DNA of 64,000 nt from Alphaproteobacteria bacterium (GCA_020632915.1 JACKEP010000008.1:164398-228397), one strand, 5' to 3'. Positions 1 to 13,692 are shown, numbered from the stretch's first letter. The notes: a model not told the origin generated them from the letters alone. Translations and numbers: made by a program.

Positions 1-4306
<4,306 letters not shown>

Positions 4307-4314
<8 letters not shown>

Positions 4315-5755
4315 GGCGGACGGCTTCCTCACGTGGAAGCGCCAGGGTGCGGGGCGACGGGCGGTGGACGACCGCCTCGACGACTTCCGCGAGTTCTACG
4401 CGCCGCGCCAGGACGACCTGCGCATGGAGCAGGCGGGCCGCTGCATGGACTGCGGCGTGCCGTTCTGCCACCAGGGCTGCCCGCTGGGCAACCTCATCCC
4501 CGACTTCAACGACGCGGTCTACCGGGGCCGGTGGGACGAGGCGTACCGGTCCCTGGCGTCGACGAACAACTTCCCTGAGTTCACCGGTCGGCTGTGCCCG
4601 GCGCCGTGCGAGGCGGCCTGCGTGCTCGCGATCAACGACGGCGCCGTCACCATCGAGCAGATCGAGAAGGAGATCGTGGAGCTGGCGTGGGAGGAGGGTC
4701 GGGTGGTGCCCCAGCCGCCGCGCGTGCGCACCGGACGCACGGTGGCGGTCGTCGGGTCCGGGCCTGCGGGCCTGGCAGCGGCCCAGCAGCTCGCGCGCGC
4801 CGGCCACACGGTCACGCTCTACGAGCGCGCCGACCGCGTCGGCGGCCTGCTTCGCTACGGCATCCCCGACTTCAAGCTGGAGAAGGGGGTGATCGACCGC
4901 CGCGTCGCGCAGCTCGTCGCGGAGGGGGTCGTGATCACCTGCGGCGTCGAGCTGGGCACCGACGTGCGGTGGGACGAGCTGGTCGGCACCCATGACGCGG
5001 TGGTGCTCGCGATCGGCGCCACACGCGCGCGCGACCTGGACGTGCCCGGCCGGGATCTGCCCGGTGTGGTCTACGCGATGGACTACCTGGAGCAGCAGAA
5101 CCGCCTCGTCGCGGGCGACCTGGTGGCCGACCCGATCCAGGCCACGGGCAAGGACGTCATCATCCTCGGGGGTGGCGACACCGGCTCGGACTGTCTCGGG
5201 ACGGCGCTGCGGCAGGGCGCGCGATCGGTGCGCCAGATCGAGCTGTTCCCGCAGCCGCCGGGCACGCGCACGCCCGACAACCCGTGGCCGCAGTGGCCGC
5301 TGGTGTTCCGCACGTCGTCGAGCCAGGAGGAGGGCGGTGCGCGGGACTACGCGCTGATGACCACCCACCTCGAGGCCGACGCGACGGGCGCGCTCACGCG
5401 GCTGCACGCCGTGGAGGTGCGGTTCGAGGGCGGTCGGCTGGAGCAGGTGCCGGGCACCGAGACCAGCCTCGCGTGCGATCTGCTCATCCTGGCGATGGGC
5501 TTCGTCAGCCCGGTCACCGACACCCTCGTCGCCCAGCTCGGGCTGCGGCTCGATCGGCGCGGCAACGTCGCCGTCGACGGCTTCCGGACCAGCGTGCCCA
5601 ACGTGTACGCGGCGGGCGACGCCCAGCGCGGCGCGAGCCTCATCGTGTGGGCCATCAGCGACGGCCGCGAGTGTGCGCGGGCGGTCGACACCGACCTGAT
5701 GGGGGCCGAGCGGCTGCCCACCCGCGGACGGCACGAGGCGTTCGGCGGGCGGTGA
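4307..5755 (+). CDS. gltD: Glutamate synthase small subunit (NADPH, FAD)
   Basis: 482 residues, full family length. It passes electrons from NADPH through FAD and Fe-S clusters to GltB. The N-terminal cysteine clusters (CMDCGVPFCHQGCP and CPAPCEAAC) bind Fe-S. A FAD Rossmann motif (VGSGPAGLAAAQ) and an NADPH motif (GGGDTGSDC) follow, and the C-terminal FAD element (NVYAAGDAQRGASLIVWA) is intact. The ATG at 4307 lies inside the end of gltB behind a G-rich run and gives the family's usual N-terminus; an upstream in-frame extension would be inside gltB. Only 3 bases separate its stop from that of the convergent next gene. Confidence 0.97.
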
Positions 5756-5758
5756 GGG

Positions 5759-6772
5759 TCAGCCGCCGTCGCGTCCGTCGGGGCCGACCTGGCGGGCGCG
5801 GATGGCGGCGATCGCGTCGCTGGCGAAGGGCTCGACCGGGTCGGTGCGGCGGACGGCCATCAGCGCCGACAGCTGGTCGCGTCCGCCGATCTCGGCCAGG
5901 CGCACCGCCGCAGCGAGCCGGACCTCCGGGCCGCCCTGCAGGGCCTTGGCGATGGCGTCGGGCTCGTCGGGGTCGACGTGGTTGCGGGCCAGCACCGTGC
6001 TGACGGCGTCCTGGGGGGCGCCGAGCCGGGGCACGAGCACGGACAGCGCGTGGTGACGCACCACCGGATCCGGGTCGTCGAGCGCCAGCGCCAGGACCCG
6101 CGCCGTGGGGTCGGCGCCGATGGCGTCGGCCTTCACGAGCAGGCGCGCGGTGCGCACGGCGTGCACCAGGGCCTCCGCCGACGTCGGCGCGTCGGCCGGG
6201 CGCACGATCGCCACCGCGCCGTCTCGGACCTCCCCGGCGTCGGCGACGAGGCGCAGGAGGGCGCTGCGCACCGCCGGGCGGAGCCGCGACAGGGCGACGA
6301 GGGGGTCGCCGTCGACGTGGACGGCGGCATCGAAGGCCGCGTCGGCGGTGGTGGTGCGGGTGGGGTCGTCGGCGGCCGCAGCGCGCACCGTGGGGGGCTC
6401 GCGGATGGGCAGCGCGACCGACAGGGCCATCGCCGACGTCCGATCGACGGCCAGCACGGCGCCAGCGGCGAAGGCGACGACGACGACCACGGCGGTCAGC
6501 GCGAGCCACGACCCCTGCGCGAGCGCGGGCCCGAGGGTGGCGACGCCGAGCACGGGCAGCAGGCCGCGCCACACAGTCGTGCGGGGGAGGCGGGGGTCGC
6601 GGACCAGCTGCACCCGCACCTTCAGGCTGCCGACCTCGTCGTGCAGGGTGTCGGCCAGGCTGCGCAGCGTGACCAGACGGCCGCGCATCCAACCCAGGTG
6701 ACGCACACCCACGGCGACGCCGAGGGCGAGCGCGGCGAGCAGCAGCAGGGCGGCAGCGTCCACCGTCGTCAC
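5759..6772 (-). CDS. Membrane-anchored HEAT-like repeat protein, unknown function
   Basis: 337 residues from GTG at 6772, chosen because it overlaps the upstream gene's stop by GTGA. A hydrophobic segment lies at about residues 3-25 and a second hydrophobic pair at about 75-120. The C-terminal half is alpha-helical with HEAT-like units (LALDDPDPVVRHHALSVL, then GPEVRLAAAVRLAEIGG). Such repeats normally mediate protein contacts. It is the second gene of a two-gene minus-strand unit with a membrane protein. No enzymatic motif was seen; function is unknown. Confidence 0.75.
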   Translation of the reverse strand: MTTVDAAALLLLAALALGVAVGVRHLGWMRGRLVTLRSLADTLHDEVGSLKVRVQLVRDPRLPRTTVWRGLLPVLGVATLGPALAQGSWLALTAVVVVVAFAAGAVLAVDRTSAMALSVALPIREPPTVRAAAADDPTRTTTADAAFDAAVHVDGDPLVALSRLRPAVRSALLRLVADAGEVRDGAVAIVRPADAPTSAEALVHAVRTARLLVKADAIGADPTARVLALALDDPDPVVRHHALSVLVPRLGAPQDAVSTVLARNHVDPDEPDAIAKALQGGPEVRLAAAVRLAEIGGRDQLSALMAVRRTDPVEPFASDAIAAIRARQVGPDGRDGG

Positions 6773-7521
6773 CAGATCCCGGCGACCGCGACACCACCGC
6801 GCTGGCCGTCGAAGGTGGGCACGACGGTGACGACGAGCTGGTGGCGGGGCGCGTACAGGAGCTGGCGGGTGTGGGTGTCGAGCGCGCGGACGCGGCGCGC
6901 GTTGAGGACGCCCTGGGCGATGGCGAAGCCGGTGCCGACGGCGAACGCACCACCGCCCACGCCGAGCGCGACCTCCAGGGTGGGGAAGGCGCCGTCGTCG
7001 TCCTGCTGCACGGCGAGCACGACCGCCCCGCCCACCGCGCCGAGGGCGGCGATGCCCATGCCCACCTGGCCCGGCCACACACGGTGCGCGCCGAGCGTGC
7101 GCTTGAGCGCCAGCGCCTCGGTGGTGATCCCCGACAGCACCAGCACGTCGCCGAGGAACAGGCCGGTGCCCCCGACGAGGAGCATCTGCGTGCGGGTGCG
7201 GTCCTCGGTGGCGAACGCCGACCCGGTGACGACCCCGCTGGCGCCGAGCAGGGCGACGCCCGTCCACGTGAGCAGCCGGCCGGTGCGCGCGGTGCGGTCG
7301 ACGTCGTCGAGGGTGAGCGCCTCGGGTCCGGTCGACGCAGCAGCGGCCGGATCATCCGAGGGCACGGGGACGTGGACGTCCTCCTCGGGGACGTCGCCGG
7401 GGAACGGGTTGTCGTCGGGCGTCGGAGGATCGGTGTCCTGGGCGACGGCCGGCAGGCCGATGGCGAGGCAGAGGACGAGCAGGACGCGGCGCACGGGGCT
7501 CCCCGACGGGTGGCGGAGCAT
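6769..7521 (-). CDS. Exported or membrane protein of unknown function
   Basis: 250 residues from ATG 7521. The N-terminus (RRVLLVLCLAIGLPAVAQ) is a signal peptide with an AxA-type cleavage site. An acidic, Pro-rich linker (DTDPPTPDDNPFP) follows, then four hydrophobic stretches between about 80 and 200. The C-terminus (QLVVTVVPTFDGQRGGVAVAGIW) has alternating hydrophobic residues and a terminal aromatic, like an outer-membrane strand. It overlaps the next gene by 4 bases, so they probably act together at the envelope. Family not recognised. Confidence 0.7.
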   Translation of the reverse strand: MLRHPSGSPVRRVLLVLCLAIGLPAVAQDTDPPTPDDNPFPGDVPEEDVHVPVPSDDPAAAASTGPEALTLDDVDRTARTGRLLTWTGVALLGASGVVTGSAFATEDRTRTQMLLVGGTGLFLGDVLVLSGITTEALALKRTLGAHRVWPGQVGMGIAALGAVGGAVVLAVQQDDDGAFPTLEVALGVGGGAFAVGTGFAIAQGVLNARRVRALDTHTRQLLYAPRHQLVVTVVPTFDGQRGGVAVAGIW

Positions 7522-7583
7522 AGCGCGTTGCAGCGTGCCAGCGCCGGGCGGGTCGACGGTGGGCAGGCGCGCGGGGGCTTGGG

Positions 7584-7796
7584 TCAGAGCGCGGCGCGGG
7601 CCGGGGCGGTGTGGGACTCGATCAGCACCGGATAGCCGCGGTACTCGGTGGGCATGCCCGGCGGGCGGTCGAGCACCATCAACACGAGCACACGACGACC
7701 TCCCGTGATGTAGGTGCGCGCGCCGACGTACCACGACTCGTGGCGATGCTGGTCTGCCAGACCCTTCAGGGCGATGTCGACGGTGACGGTGGGCAT
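7584..7796 (-). CDS. Small hypothetical protein, paralogue A
   Basis: 70 residues. Soluble, no signal peptide. It shares a core with the next upstream gene: an N-terminal D-x-A-L-x-x-L helix, W-x-x-G-A, a hydrophobic VLVL strand, and the near-identical PTEYRGYPVLIE. The two are therefore tandem duplicates. The ribosome-binding site is weak. Family not recognised; the strand-rich core suggests a small compact domain. Confidence 0.6.
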   Translation of the reverse strand: MPTVTVDIALKGLADQHRHESWYVGARTYITGGRRVLVLMVLDRPPGMPTEYRGYPVLIESHTAPARAAL

Positions 7797-7803
7797 GAGG
7801 AAC

Positions 7804-7877
7804 TCAGGGGGAGGGGTCGAACTGGAACACCTCGTCCACGCCGTGGAAGCCGAGCGCGTCGACGACCGCCGCTCTCG
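7804..7877 (-). other. Possible frameshifted C-terminus of the 7878-8087 gene
   Basis: In the frame displaced from the preceding gene the minus strand reads ARAAVVDALGFHGVDEVF and then FQFDPSP followed by a stop. Nearly every codon ends in G or C, as in the real genes. Paralogue A ends in PARAAL at the equivalent place. A one-base change in the preceding GAC repeat would join this to paralogue B. This is inference; it could also be chance. Confidence 0.35.
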
Positions 7878-8087
7878 CTACGCGTCGTCGTCGGTCGTGG
7901 TCTCGAGCTCGATGACCACCGGGTAGCCGCGCCACTCGGTGGGCACCTCGCGCGTGCGGCGGGACGTGGTGACCACCAGGACGTCCTTGTCGTTGCGGTG
8001 GCCGGCCACGGCGCCGAGGAACCAGGTGTGCTGGGCGAAGGCCTCGCGGAGGCTGGCCAGGGCGGTGTCCTTGGAGGCGAGCGTCAT
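7878..8087 (-). CDS. Small hypothetical protein, paralogue B, possibly frameshifted
   Basis: 69 residues from ATG 8087. Like its neighbour it carries D-x-A-L-x-x-L, W-x-x-G-A, VLVV and PTEWRGYPVVIE. The reading frame ends in a run of GAC codons (TTTDDDA). Directly behind the stop, another frame continues with host-like codons (see 7804-7877), so the original protein may have been about 25 residues longer. No function can be assigned. Confidence 0.6.
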   Translation of the reverse strand: MTLASKDTALASLREAFAQHTWFLGAVAGHRNDKDVLVVTTSRRTREVPTEWRGYPVVIELETTTDDDA

Positions 8088-8137
8088 CGGGTGGCTCCGG
8101 TGCAGGGTGCACCGCCATCCTACCCCGGACATGCCGG

Positions 8138-8908
8138 TCAGCGGATCAGCAGACCCACCATGGCCGTCATGGCCCCCATGGCCGTGGCCGCGGCCATCGC
8201 GAACGGCAGGAACAGGAGGGACGCCCCTGGGGACCGTGCCGCGACGGATCGGCCGCGGGCTGCGGGGACGCCGTGGGGTGCGAGCACCGTGTGGGCGTTG
8301 GGCACCGGCACGAGGAGCACCACGCCGTCGCCGTCGTAGACGTCGATGAGGCCGTCCCCGGACGACAGCGTGCCCAGCAGGCCCTTGGCGGCGCCGCGGG
8401 CGGTCATCCGCACCCCGCATCGGGCCACGGCGAGGCCGTCGTCGACCGCGAGCTGCTCGTCGCGCAGGCGGACGCGTTCGATGGGGCCGCGGGTGTGGAG
8501 GACGACGTGGCCGTGGCCCGTGACGGTGGTCTGGAACATCGACTCGGCGGTGACCCAGCCGGTGAGGCCGCGGTTGCGGGTGAGGCCGACCGTGACGCCG
8601 ACGTCGCTGCAGACGTAGGCGCCGTCCTCCAGCACCCACGTCTCGCCGCGCAGCTCGAGCACGACGTACTCTCCGAAGGTGGGCGGGCCCAGGTAGACCT
8701 CGCCCGTGCCGGTGTAGACGGGGCGCGCGATCGACTGGCCGCCGAGCACGCTGCCCACGGCGCCGGTGGCCGTGGGCCGGGGCACGGTGACGGTGATGTC
8801 GCCGCGGAAGTGCTGCAGCGCGCCGGCCTCGACGTGGACGCTGTCGCCGTCCAGGACGACGCGGACGCGCTTGAGCTGCTGGTGCTCGACGATCTCGAAG
8901 CGGGGCAT
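8138..8908 (-). CDS. AIM24-family protein
   Basis: 256 residues from ATG 8908, with a Shine-Dalgarno-like GGAG upstream. The Gly-rich beta repeats (GGQSIARPVYTGTGEVYLGP, then EYVVLELRGETWVLEDGAYV) are typical of the AIM24/TRAP-like double-stranded beta-helix family. Bacterial members are often membrane-associated and poorly characterised. A hydrophobic Ala/Met-rich segment at the C-terminus (FLPFAMAAATAMGAMTAMVG) would anchor it in the membrane. It stands alone, downstream of a lipoprotein gene on the same strand. Confidence 0.8.
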   Translation of the reverse strand: MPRFEIVEHQQLKRVRVVLDGDSVHVEAGALQHFRGDITVTVPRPTATGAVGSVLGGQSIARPVYTGTGEVYLGPPTFGEYVVLELRGETWVLEDGAYVCSDVGVTVGLTRNRGLTGWVTAESMFQTTVTGHGHVVLHTRGPIERVRLRDEQLAVDDGLAVARCGVRMTARGAAKGLLGTLSSGDGLIDVYDGDGVVLLVPVPNAHTVLAPHGVPAARGRSVAARSPGASLLFLPFAMAAATAMGAMTAMVGLLIR

Positions 8909-9015
8909 GACGGGCTCCGGTCCTTGGGGTGGACCGGACCTACCGGCGAGACGGTCGCGCCTTGCGCGCCGCGGGCAGCAGCGGCACGGGACTTCCGCCT
9001 GCGCCCCGCCGAGCG

Positions 9016-9426
9016 CTACTCGGTGGCGATCCGCATGACCCGCAGGATGTCGGGGTCGGCCTGGCAGTCCGCGAGGCTGCGGGCGAGACGCTGCGACGCC
9101 GCGGCGATGCGCGGGCCGTAGCGGGCCTGCACGGCCGCGGCCTCCTCCGGGTCGTGGTCGGGGAGCATGCCCTGGCGACGCAGGTCGGCGGTCTCCTCCA
9201 TGATCGGCGCGAGGGCGTCGGCCATGGCACCACAGGCCGGGCCGGCGTCCTCCGCCGCGTTGGCGGCGCGCTCGAGCTGCAGCACCGACCGCTCCAGCGG
9301 GTCGGGCGGGGCGGCGGCGGGCGCTTCGGCGGGCGCGTCGCTGTCGGGCCCCGCGACCGGGGTCAGGATCGGGTCGGGTGGCGACCCGCCACACGCGAGG
9401 AGGACGAACCACAACGGGGCGAACAT
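9016..9426 (-). CDS. Small predicted lipoprotein
   Basis: 136 residues. The N-terminus MFAPLWFVLLACGGS has a lipobox (L-L-A-C), so Cys12 would be lipidated. A Pro/Ala-rich linker leads to a helical domain of about 100 residues with two further cysteines (PACGAMADAL and LADCQADPD) that could form a disulphide. A strong GGAGG precedes the ATG. No family recognised. The gene sits 155 bases downstream of another lipoprotein gene, with a hairpin between them. Confidence 0.75.
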   Translation of the reverse strand: MFAPLWFVLLACGGSPPDPILTPVAGPDSDAPAEAPAAAPPDPLERSVLQLERAANAAEDAGPACGAMADALAPIMEETADLRRQGMLPDHDPEEAAAVQARYGPRIAAASQRLARSLADCQADPDILRVMRIATE

Positions 9427-9523
9427 GACGCCTCCGGGGGGAGAGGGACCCCGTTGTACGTCAGGAACGTCCTGCCCGATAAGCGCGCGACGCCAGGATC
9501 GCGCAGGGACGGGCCGATCCGGT

Positions 9524-9560
9524 GGTCGCCGCGCTCACCCGTTCGTGGGGCGCGGCGACC
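9524..9560 (-). terminator. GC-rich hairpin after the 9581 lipoprotein gene
   Basis: Arms GGTCGCCGCGC (9524-9534) and GCGCGGCGACC (9550-9560) are perfectly complementary: 11 bp with a 15-nt loop, 20 bases past the stop codon. There is no U tract on the minus strand. Confidence 0.5.
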
Positions 9561-9580
9561 GTCGGACACGGCGCGCAGGC

Positions 9581-10594
9581 TCAGTGCACCCGCAGGAACT
9601 GCGCGAAGTAGGCGCTGAAGGCCACCAGCGTGCCCTCGTCGGACACGTCGAGGTCGTGCAGGTCGCTCCACGCGGGCAGGCTGACGCGGTCGATGAGGTC
9701 GCCGGTGGCGGCGTCCATCAGCACCACCGTGGGCACGCCCGCTTCGGAGACGAGCAGCGCGAACGCGCTGTGGCTCGGGACGCCGATGGCGCGACGGACG
9801 CGCTGGTCGGGCGCGAACGCCCAGCGCTGGTCGCCGACGGTCTTGTCGAACGCCAACGCGGTGGGGGCGGTGTTGTCGATCACGAGCAGCGTGTCGGTGC
9901 TGGACTCGTAGGCGACGTGGTCGCCCTTGCCGAGGACGGTGGCGCCCTTGGCGTCGACGTGGGCGACCTCGCCGTAGGCCAGCCACGCCTCGGCACCGCT
10001 GCGGGGCACGAGGAACTCGCCGCCGAGGCAGGCCTCCTTGGCGACCGGCACGCTCACACCGGTGGCCACCCAGGTGACCTTGCAGGTGTCGGTGAGCGAC
10101 AGGGCCACGATGCCGGCGTCGGAGGTGCGGGCGTGGACGACGCCGGGCATGTCGACGCGGGTGCTGCCGGCCCACGGGGTCTGGCCGCCCCAGGTGACCT
10201 CCTCGCCGCTGCCGAGACCGACGCCCAGGTCGGTGGACAGCGTGGGCAGGGGCTCCTCGCCGCGCTCGTTCTCGAGGACGATGATGCCGTCGCGGTCGAT
10301 GACGACGACCTCGGTGTCGCTGCCGTCGTCGACGGGGTCGACGCCGTCGGTGGTGGACTCGTCGATGTCGGTGCTGGCCATCTCGAGGGAGTAGCGGCAG
10401 GTCATGCCCCGCATCGACACGAAGGCGACGTCGCCGTGGTCGGCCATCGCGATGCCGGCCGAGGTGTCGGTGTACAGGTCGCTGACGGTCTGCAGCGCCA
10501 CGTCGCGGTCGGAGGTCGGTACGGCGTCGAAGCCCTGGGGCATGCAGCCGGTGGAGCAGATCAGGGCGAGCGCAGCAGTCAGACGCGTGGACAT
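9581..10594 (-). CDS. Lipoprotein with beta-propeller-like repeats
   Basis: 337 residues from ATG 10594. MSTRLTAALALICSTGC carries a lipobox (S-T-G-C, Cys17). The mature part alternates short beta strands of the YVTN/PQQ type, e.g. AIGVPSHSAFALLVSEAG and HDLDVSDEGTLVAFSAY, as in periplasmic propeller proteins that bind partners or cofactors. There is no catalytic motif. Similar surface lipoproteins occur at 48852-49760 and 41519-43828. TAGAGT about 50 bases upstream could be a -10 element. Confidence 0.75.
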   Translation of the reverse strand: MSTRLTAALALICSTGCMPQGFDAVPTSDRDVALQTVSDLYTDTSAGIAMADHGDVAFVSMRGMTCRYSLEMASTDIDESTTDGVDPVDDGSDTEVVVIDRDGIIVLENERGEEPLPTLSTDLGVGLGSGEEVTWGGQTPWAGSTRVDMPGVVHARTSDAGIVALSLTDTCKVTWVATGVSVPVAKEACLGGEFLVPRSGAEAWLAYGEVAHVDAKGATVLGKGDHVAYESSTDTLLVIDNTAPTALAFDKTVGDQRWAFAPDQRVRRAIGVPSHSAFALLVSEAGVPTVVLMDAATGDLIDRVSLPAWSDLHDLDVSDEGTLVAFSAYFAQFLRVH

Positions 10595-10698
10595 GGAAGA
10601 CCCCCGGTCGGTGTGGTGGTGTCGCGACCCCACGCCGCGGCCGGATCACTCTACAGGACGTCTCCAGGGTCCGCGCGGCGAAATCGGCGTGGGAACCA

Positions 10699-11967
10699 CT
10701 ACAGGATCGAGGTCTGTCCCGTGGCGTCCGAGGTGCGCGGTGTCCACGGGGCGACCACGAGCAGCAGGAGCATCCCGGGCACCGCCAGGACCGTGCAGAG
10801 CAGGAAGAACGACGTCCACCCGAGCTGCTCGACCAGCCAGCCGGTGGTGGCGTTGCCGAAGGTGCGCGACACGGCCGCGAGGCTCGACAGGAGCGCGTAC
10901 TGGGTGGCGGTGAACCGCTTGTCGACGCTGGCCTGCAGGAACGCGACGAACGCGGCGGTGCCGAGTCCGATGCCCAGGTACTCGAAGCCGACGGCCGCCG
11001 CGAGGAACCACGGGTCGGGTCCGGCGGCCGACAACCCGGCGAGGCCGAGGATCGACACGAGCTGCACGACGCCGAAGACCCAGAGGCTGCGGGCGATGCC
11101 GATGCGCGCGAGCACGAGGCCACCGATCATCGCGCCGACGATGCTCGACCACAGGCCCACGACCTTGGCGATGGTGCCCACCTGGGTGAGCGAGAAGCCG
11201 ATGTCGAGGTAGAACACCGAGATCAGCGAGGTCGCGAGGCTGTCGCCGAGCTTGTAGAGCACGATGAAGGCGAGCAGCGCGAAGGCCCGGCCGTCGGGGC
11301 GCGAGAAGAACTCGCGGAACGGGGCCACCACGGCCTCGGTGAGTGTGCGCGGCGGCACCACGTTCTCGGCCCCCTCGGGCGCGAGCACCACCGCGAGGGT
11401 GCCCACGGCGACGAACGCAGCCGTGGTCGGGAACACGACGTGCCACGGGAGGTGGTCGGCCATCAGCAGCGACAGGCCGCCGGGGATCAGTCCCGCGAGG
11501 CGGTAGGCGTTGACGAAGACGGCGTTGCCCAGACCGAGCTCGGCGTCGGTGAGCAGCTCCCGTCGCCACGCGTCGAGGGCGACGTCCTGGGTGGCGCTGG
11601 CGACCGCCACCAGCGTGGCCACGGCGAACACCGCCTGGGTCTGGTGGGTGGGGTCGACGAAGCCGAAAGCGGCGATGGCGGCGACGAGCGCGAGCTGGGT
11701 GATCAGGGCCCACCCGCGCCGACGGCCCAGCAGCGGCGGCACGTAGCGGTCGAGGAGCGGCGCCCACGCGAACTTCCACGTGTAGGGAAGGCCGGTGAGC
11801 GCGGTGAGCCCGATGGTGGCGAGGTCGACGCCCTGGACGCGCAGCCACGCGGGCACGAGCGTGATGAGCACGTACAGCGGCAGGCCCGACGAGAACCCCG
11901 TGAGCACGCACATCAGCATGTGGCGCGACAGGATCAGGCGCCACAGCGGCACGGGGCGGTCGGTCAT
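10699..11967 (-). CDS. ampG: AmpG-type muropeptide permease (MFS)
   Basis: 422 residues with about 12 hydrophobic helices. The N-terminal signature of the AmpG family is clear: GFSSGLPLYVLITLVPAWLR, then GLPYTWKFAWAPLLDRY and LLGRRRGWALITQL. AmpG imports anhydromuropeptides across the inner membrane for cell-wall recycling. The ATG at 11967 overlaps the stop of the TetR gene by 4 bases (ATGA), so the two form an operon and the regulator may control this permease. Some AmpG-like proteins transport other substrates, so the exact cargo is inferred. Confidence 0.85.
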   Translation of the reverse strand: MTDRPVPLWRLILSRHMLMCVLTGFSSGLPLYVLITLVPAWLRVQGVDLATIGLTALTGLPYTWKFAWAPLLDRYVPPLLGRRRGWALITQLALVAAIAAFGFVDPTHQTQAVFAVATLVAVASATQDVALDAWRRELLTDAELGLGNAVFVNAYRLAGLIPGGLSLLMADHLPWHVVFPTTAAFVAVGTLAVVLAPEGAENVVPPRTLTEAVVAPFREFFSRPDGRAFALLAFIVLYKLGDSLATSLISVFYLDIGFSLTQVGTIAKVVGLWSSIVGAMIGGLVLARIGIARSLWVFGVVQLVSILGLAGLSAAGPDPWFLAAAVGFEYLGIGLGTAAFVAFLQASVDKRFTATQYALLSSLAAVSRTFGNATTGWLVEQLGWTSFFLLCTVLAVPGMLLLLVVAPWTPRTSDATGQTSIL

Positions 11968-12617
11968 GGAGGATCTCCGAGGGCGTCCAGGAGCGCGCGG
12001 ACGTCGTCGAGGTCGACCGCGGCGTCGGGGTCGAGCCGGTGGGCGGCGAGCACGTGGCCCGCGAGGCTGCCCAGCAGCAGCGCCAGGAGGACGTCGCGCT
12101 CGATGTGGCGGTGCTCCAGCCAGTCGAGGCTCGCCATCTCGACGGCGCCGATCCATGCCCGGACGGCGGTGCGGTAGACCGGTCGCGGCCCGTCCAGGCC
12201 CAGGCCCTCCAGGGACCGGGCCTCGAAGTCGGCGCGCACGGACTCGATGATGGCGCGGATCTCCGGGTCGTGGCCGAGGCCGCCGCGCATCAGGGCGATG
12301 AACGCCGACGCGCGGGCCTGCACGAAGTCGAGGTAGGCCGACAGGCCGGCGAGTGCGCGGGCGCGTCCGGGCAGCGTCGGATCGGGATGGGTGGCCGCGA
12401 TCAGGCGCTCCGCGGCCTGGGCGACGACGGCGGTGTAGAAGGCGCGCTTGCCGCCGAAGTAGTGGTAGAGCAGGCCCTTGGAGATGCCCGCCTCGGTGGC
12501 GATGTCGTCGATCGAGATCTCGTCGTAGGCGCGCTGGCTGAACAGGCGCTCGCCGAGCTCGAGGAGCTGGGCGCGACGGTCGTCGTTGGTCAGGCGGCTT
12601 CGGGGCGCGACGGGCAT
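11964..12617 (-). CDS. TetR-family transcriptional regulator
   Basis: 217 residues. The N-terminal helix-turn-helix (IDDIATEAGISKGLLYHYF at about residues 36-54, followed by GGKRAFYTAVV) is a textbook TetR DNA-binding domain; the remaining helices would form the ligand pocket and dimer interface. It is the first gene of an operon with the AmpG-type permease and is divergent from the DUF6159 gene, so it could act on the 165-bp region between them. Its ligand is unknown. Confidence 0.92.
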   Translation of the reverse strand: MPVAPRSRLTNDDRRAQLLELGERLFSQRAYDEISIDDIATEAGISKGLLYHYFGGKRAFYTAVVAQAAERLIAATHPDPTLPGRARALAGLSAYLDFVQARASAFIALMRGGLGHDPEIRAIIESVRADFEARSLEGLGLDGPRPVYRTAVRAWIGAVEMASLDWLEHRHIERDVLLALLLGSLAGHVLAAHRLDPDAAVDLDDVRALLDALGDPP

Positions 12618-12782
12618 GGCGCAGGTCTACCCCGGGCGACGGGGCCGGAGCGAGCGCGCGAGGCCGGCGGGGCGCCGATTCCGCCGCGCGGCCGATGTCG
12701 AATGCAGGATCCGCGCGCGTCGTTCGTAGTAGAGTCCCCGTCCCGCACCGCGTCCCCGGTGCGTCACCCTCCCGGAGGCTCG

Positions 12783-13616
12783 ATGCGCTCCCTCATGACG
12801 AGCTGGTCGCTGGTCAAGGCCAGCTGGAAGATCCTGGCGGACGACGCCACGCTGCTTTTGCTGCCGCTGCTGTCGAGCCTCGCGCTGCTGCTGGTCTCCG
12901 TCACCATGTTCACGCCGTACTTCGCGGTGGAGATGTGGATGGGCGACGAGGGCATCCCGGTGGTGCTGTCGTACCTGTTCCTCTTCGTCTTCTACTTCGT
13001 GCAGTACACCGTGATGGTGTTCTTCAACGCCGCGCTCGTCAGCGTGGCCCTGCTGCGGCTCAACGGCGACGAGGCCTCGGTGCAGGACGGCCTCGCCGTG
13101 GCGTTCGATCGCATCGTGCCCATCCTCGGCTACGCCGCGTTCGCCGCCACGGTGGGCGTGGTGTTCCGCATCCTGCGCGAGCGGTTGGGCGCCCTCGGTC
13201 GGTCGATCACGATGATCGGTGGCCTGGCGCTCAACATCGCCTCGTTCCTGGTGGTGCCGGTGCTGGTCACGCAGGATCTCAACCCGCTCGCGGCGGTGAA
13301 GGAGAGCGCGTCGATGCTCAAGCGCACGTGGGGCGAGAACCTCGTCGCCAACGCGGGCATCGCGAGCTTCTTCGGCATCGTGTCGATGATCGTGATCGTG
13401 CCGATGGCGGCGGCGGCCGGCTTCGCGTGGGTCAGCGGTCACACCGCCGTGGCCGTGCTGGTCGGCGGTGGTGCGGTGGTCGCGGGGATGGGCATCGGCG
13501 TCATCCAGTCGGCGCTGTCGGGCATCTTCTCGGCGGCCGTCTACCGCTACGCCAAGACCGGCCGCTCCGACGTGTTCGACGTCAGCACGATCCAGCAGGC
13601 GTTCAAGACCGCCTGA
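12783..13616 (+). CDS. DUF6159-type integral membrane protein
   Basis: 277 residues. The start MRSLMTSWSLVKASWKILADD followed by a Leu-rich segment, and the later KESASMLKRTWGENLVANAGI, match the DUF6159 membrane family. About six transmembrane segments are visible. GGAGG at 12774-12778 fixes the ATG at 12783. Function unknown in the family; it lies divergent to the tetR-ampG operon and is followed by its own hairpin. Confidence 0.82.
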   Translation: MRSLMTSWSLVKASWKILADDATLLLLPLLSSLALLLVSVTMFTPYFAVEMWMGDEGIPVVLSYLFLFVFYFVQYTVMVFFNAALVSVALLRLNGDEASVQDGLAVAFDRIVPILGYAAFAATVGVVFRILRERLGALGRSITMIGGLALNIASFLVVPVLVTQDLNPLAAVKESASMLKRTWGENLVANAGIASFFGIVSMIVIVPMAAAAGFAWVSGHTAVAVLVGGGAVVAGMGIGVIQSALSGIFSAAVYRYAKTGRSDVFDVSTIQQAFKTA

Positions 13617-13617
13617 T

Positions 13618-13648
13618 CCCCGGTCGCGCCTCCGGGCGCGCGACGGGG
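13618..13648 (+). terminator. GC-rich hairpin directly after the stop codon
   Basis: CCCC plus GTCGCGC (13618-13629, one bulged G) pairs with GCGCGAC plus GGGG (13638-13648), 8-nt loop, starting one base after the TGA. No T tract follows. Confidence 0.5.
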
Positions 13649-13692
13649 TGCAAGGGACGCGGTGCTCCCGCGTTGCAGACGCAGGAGGCGCC

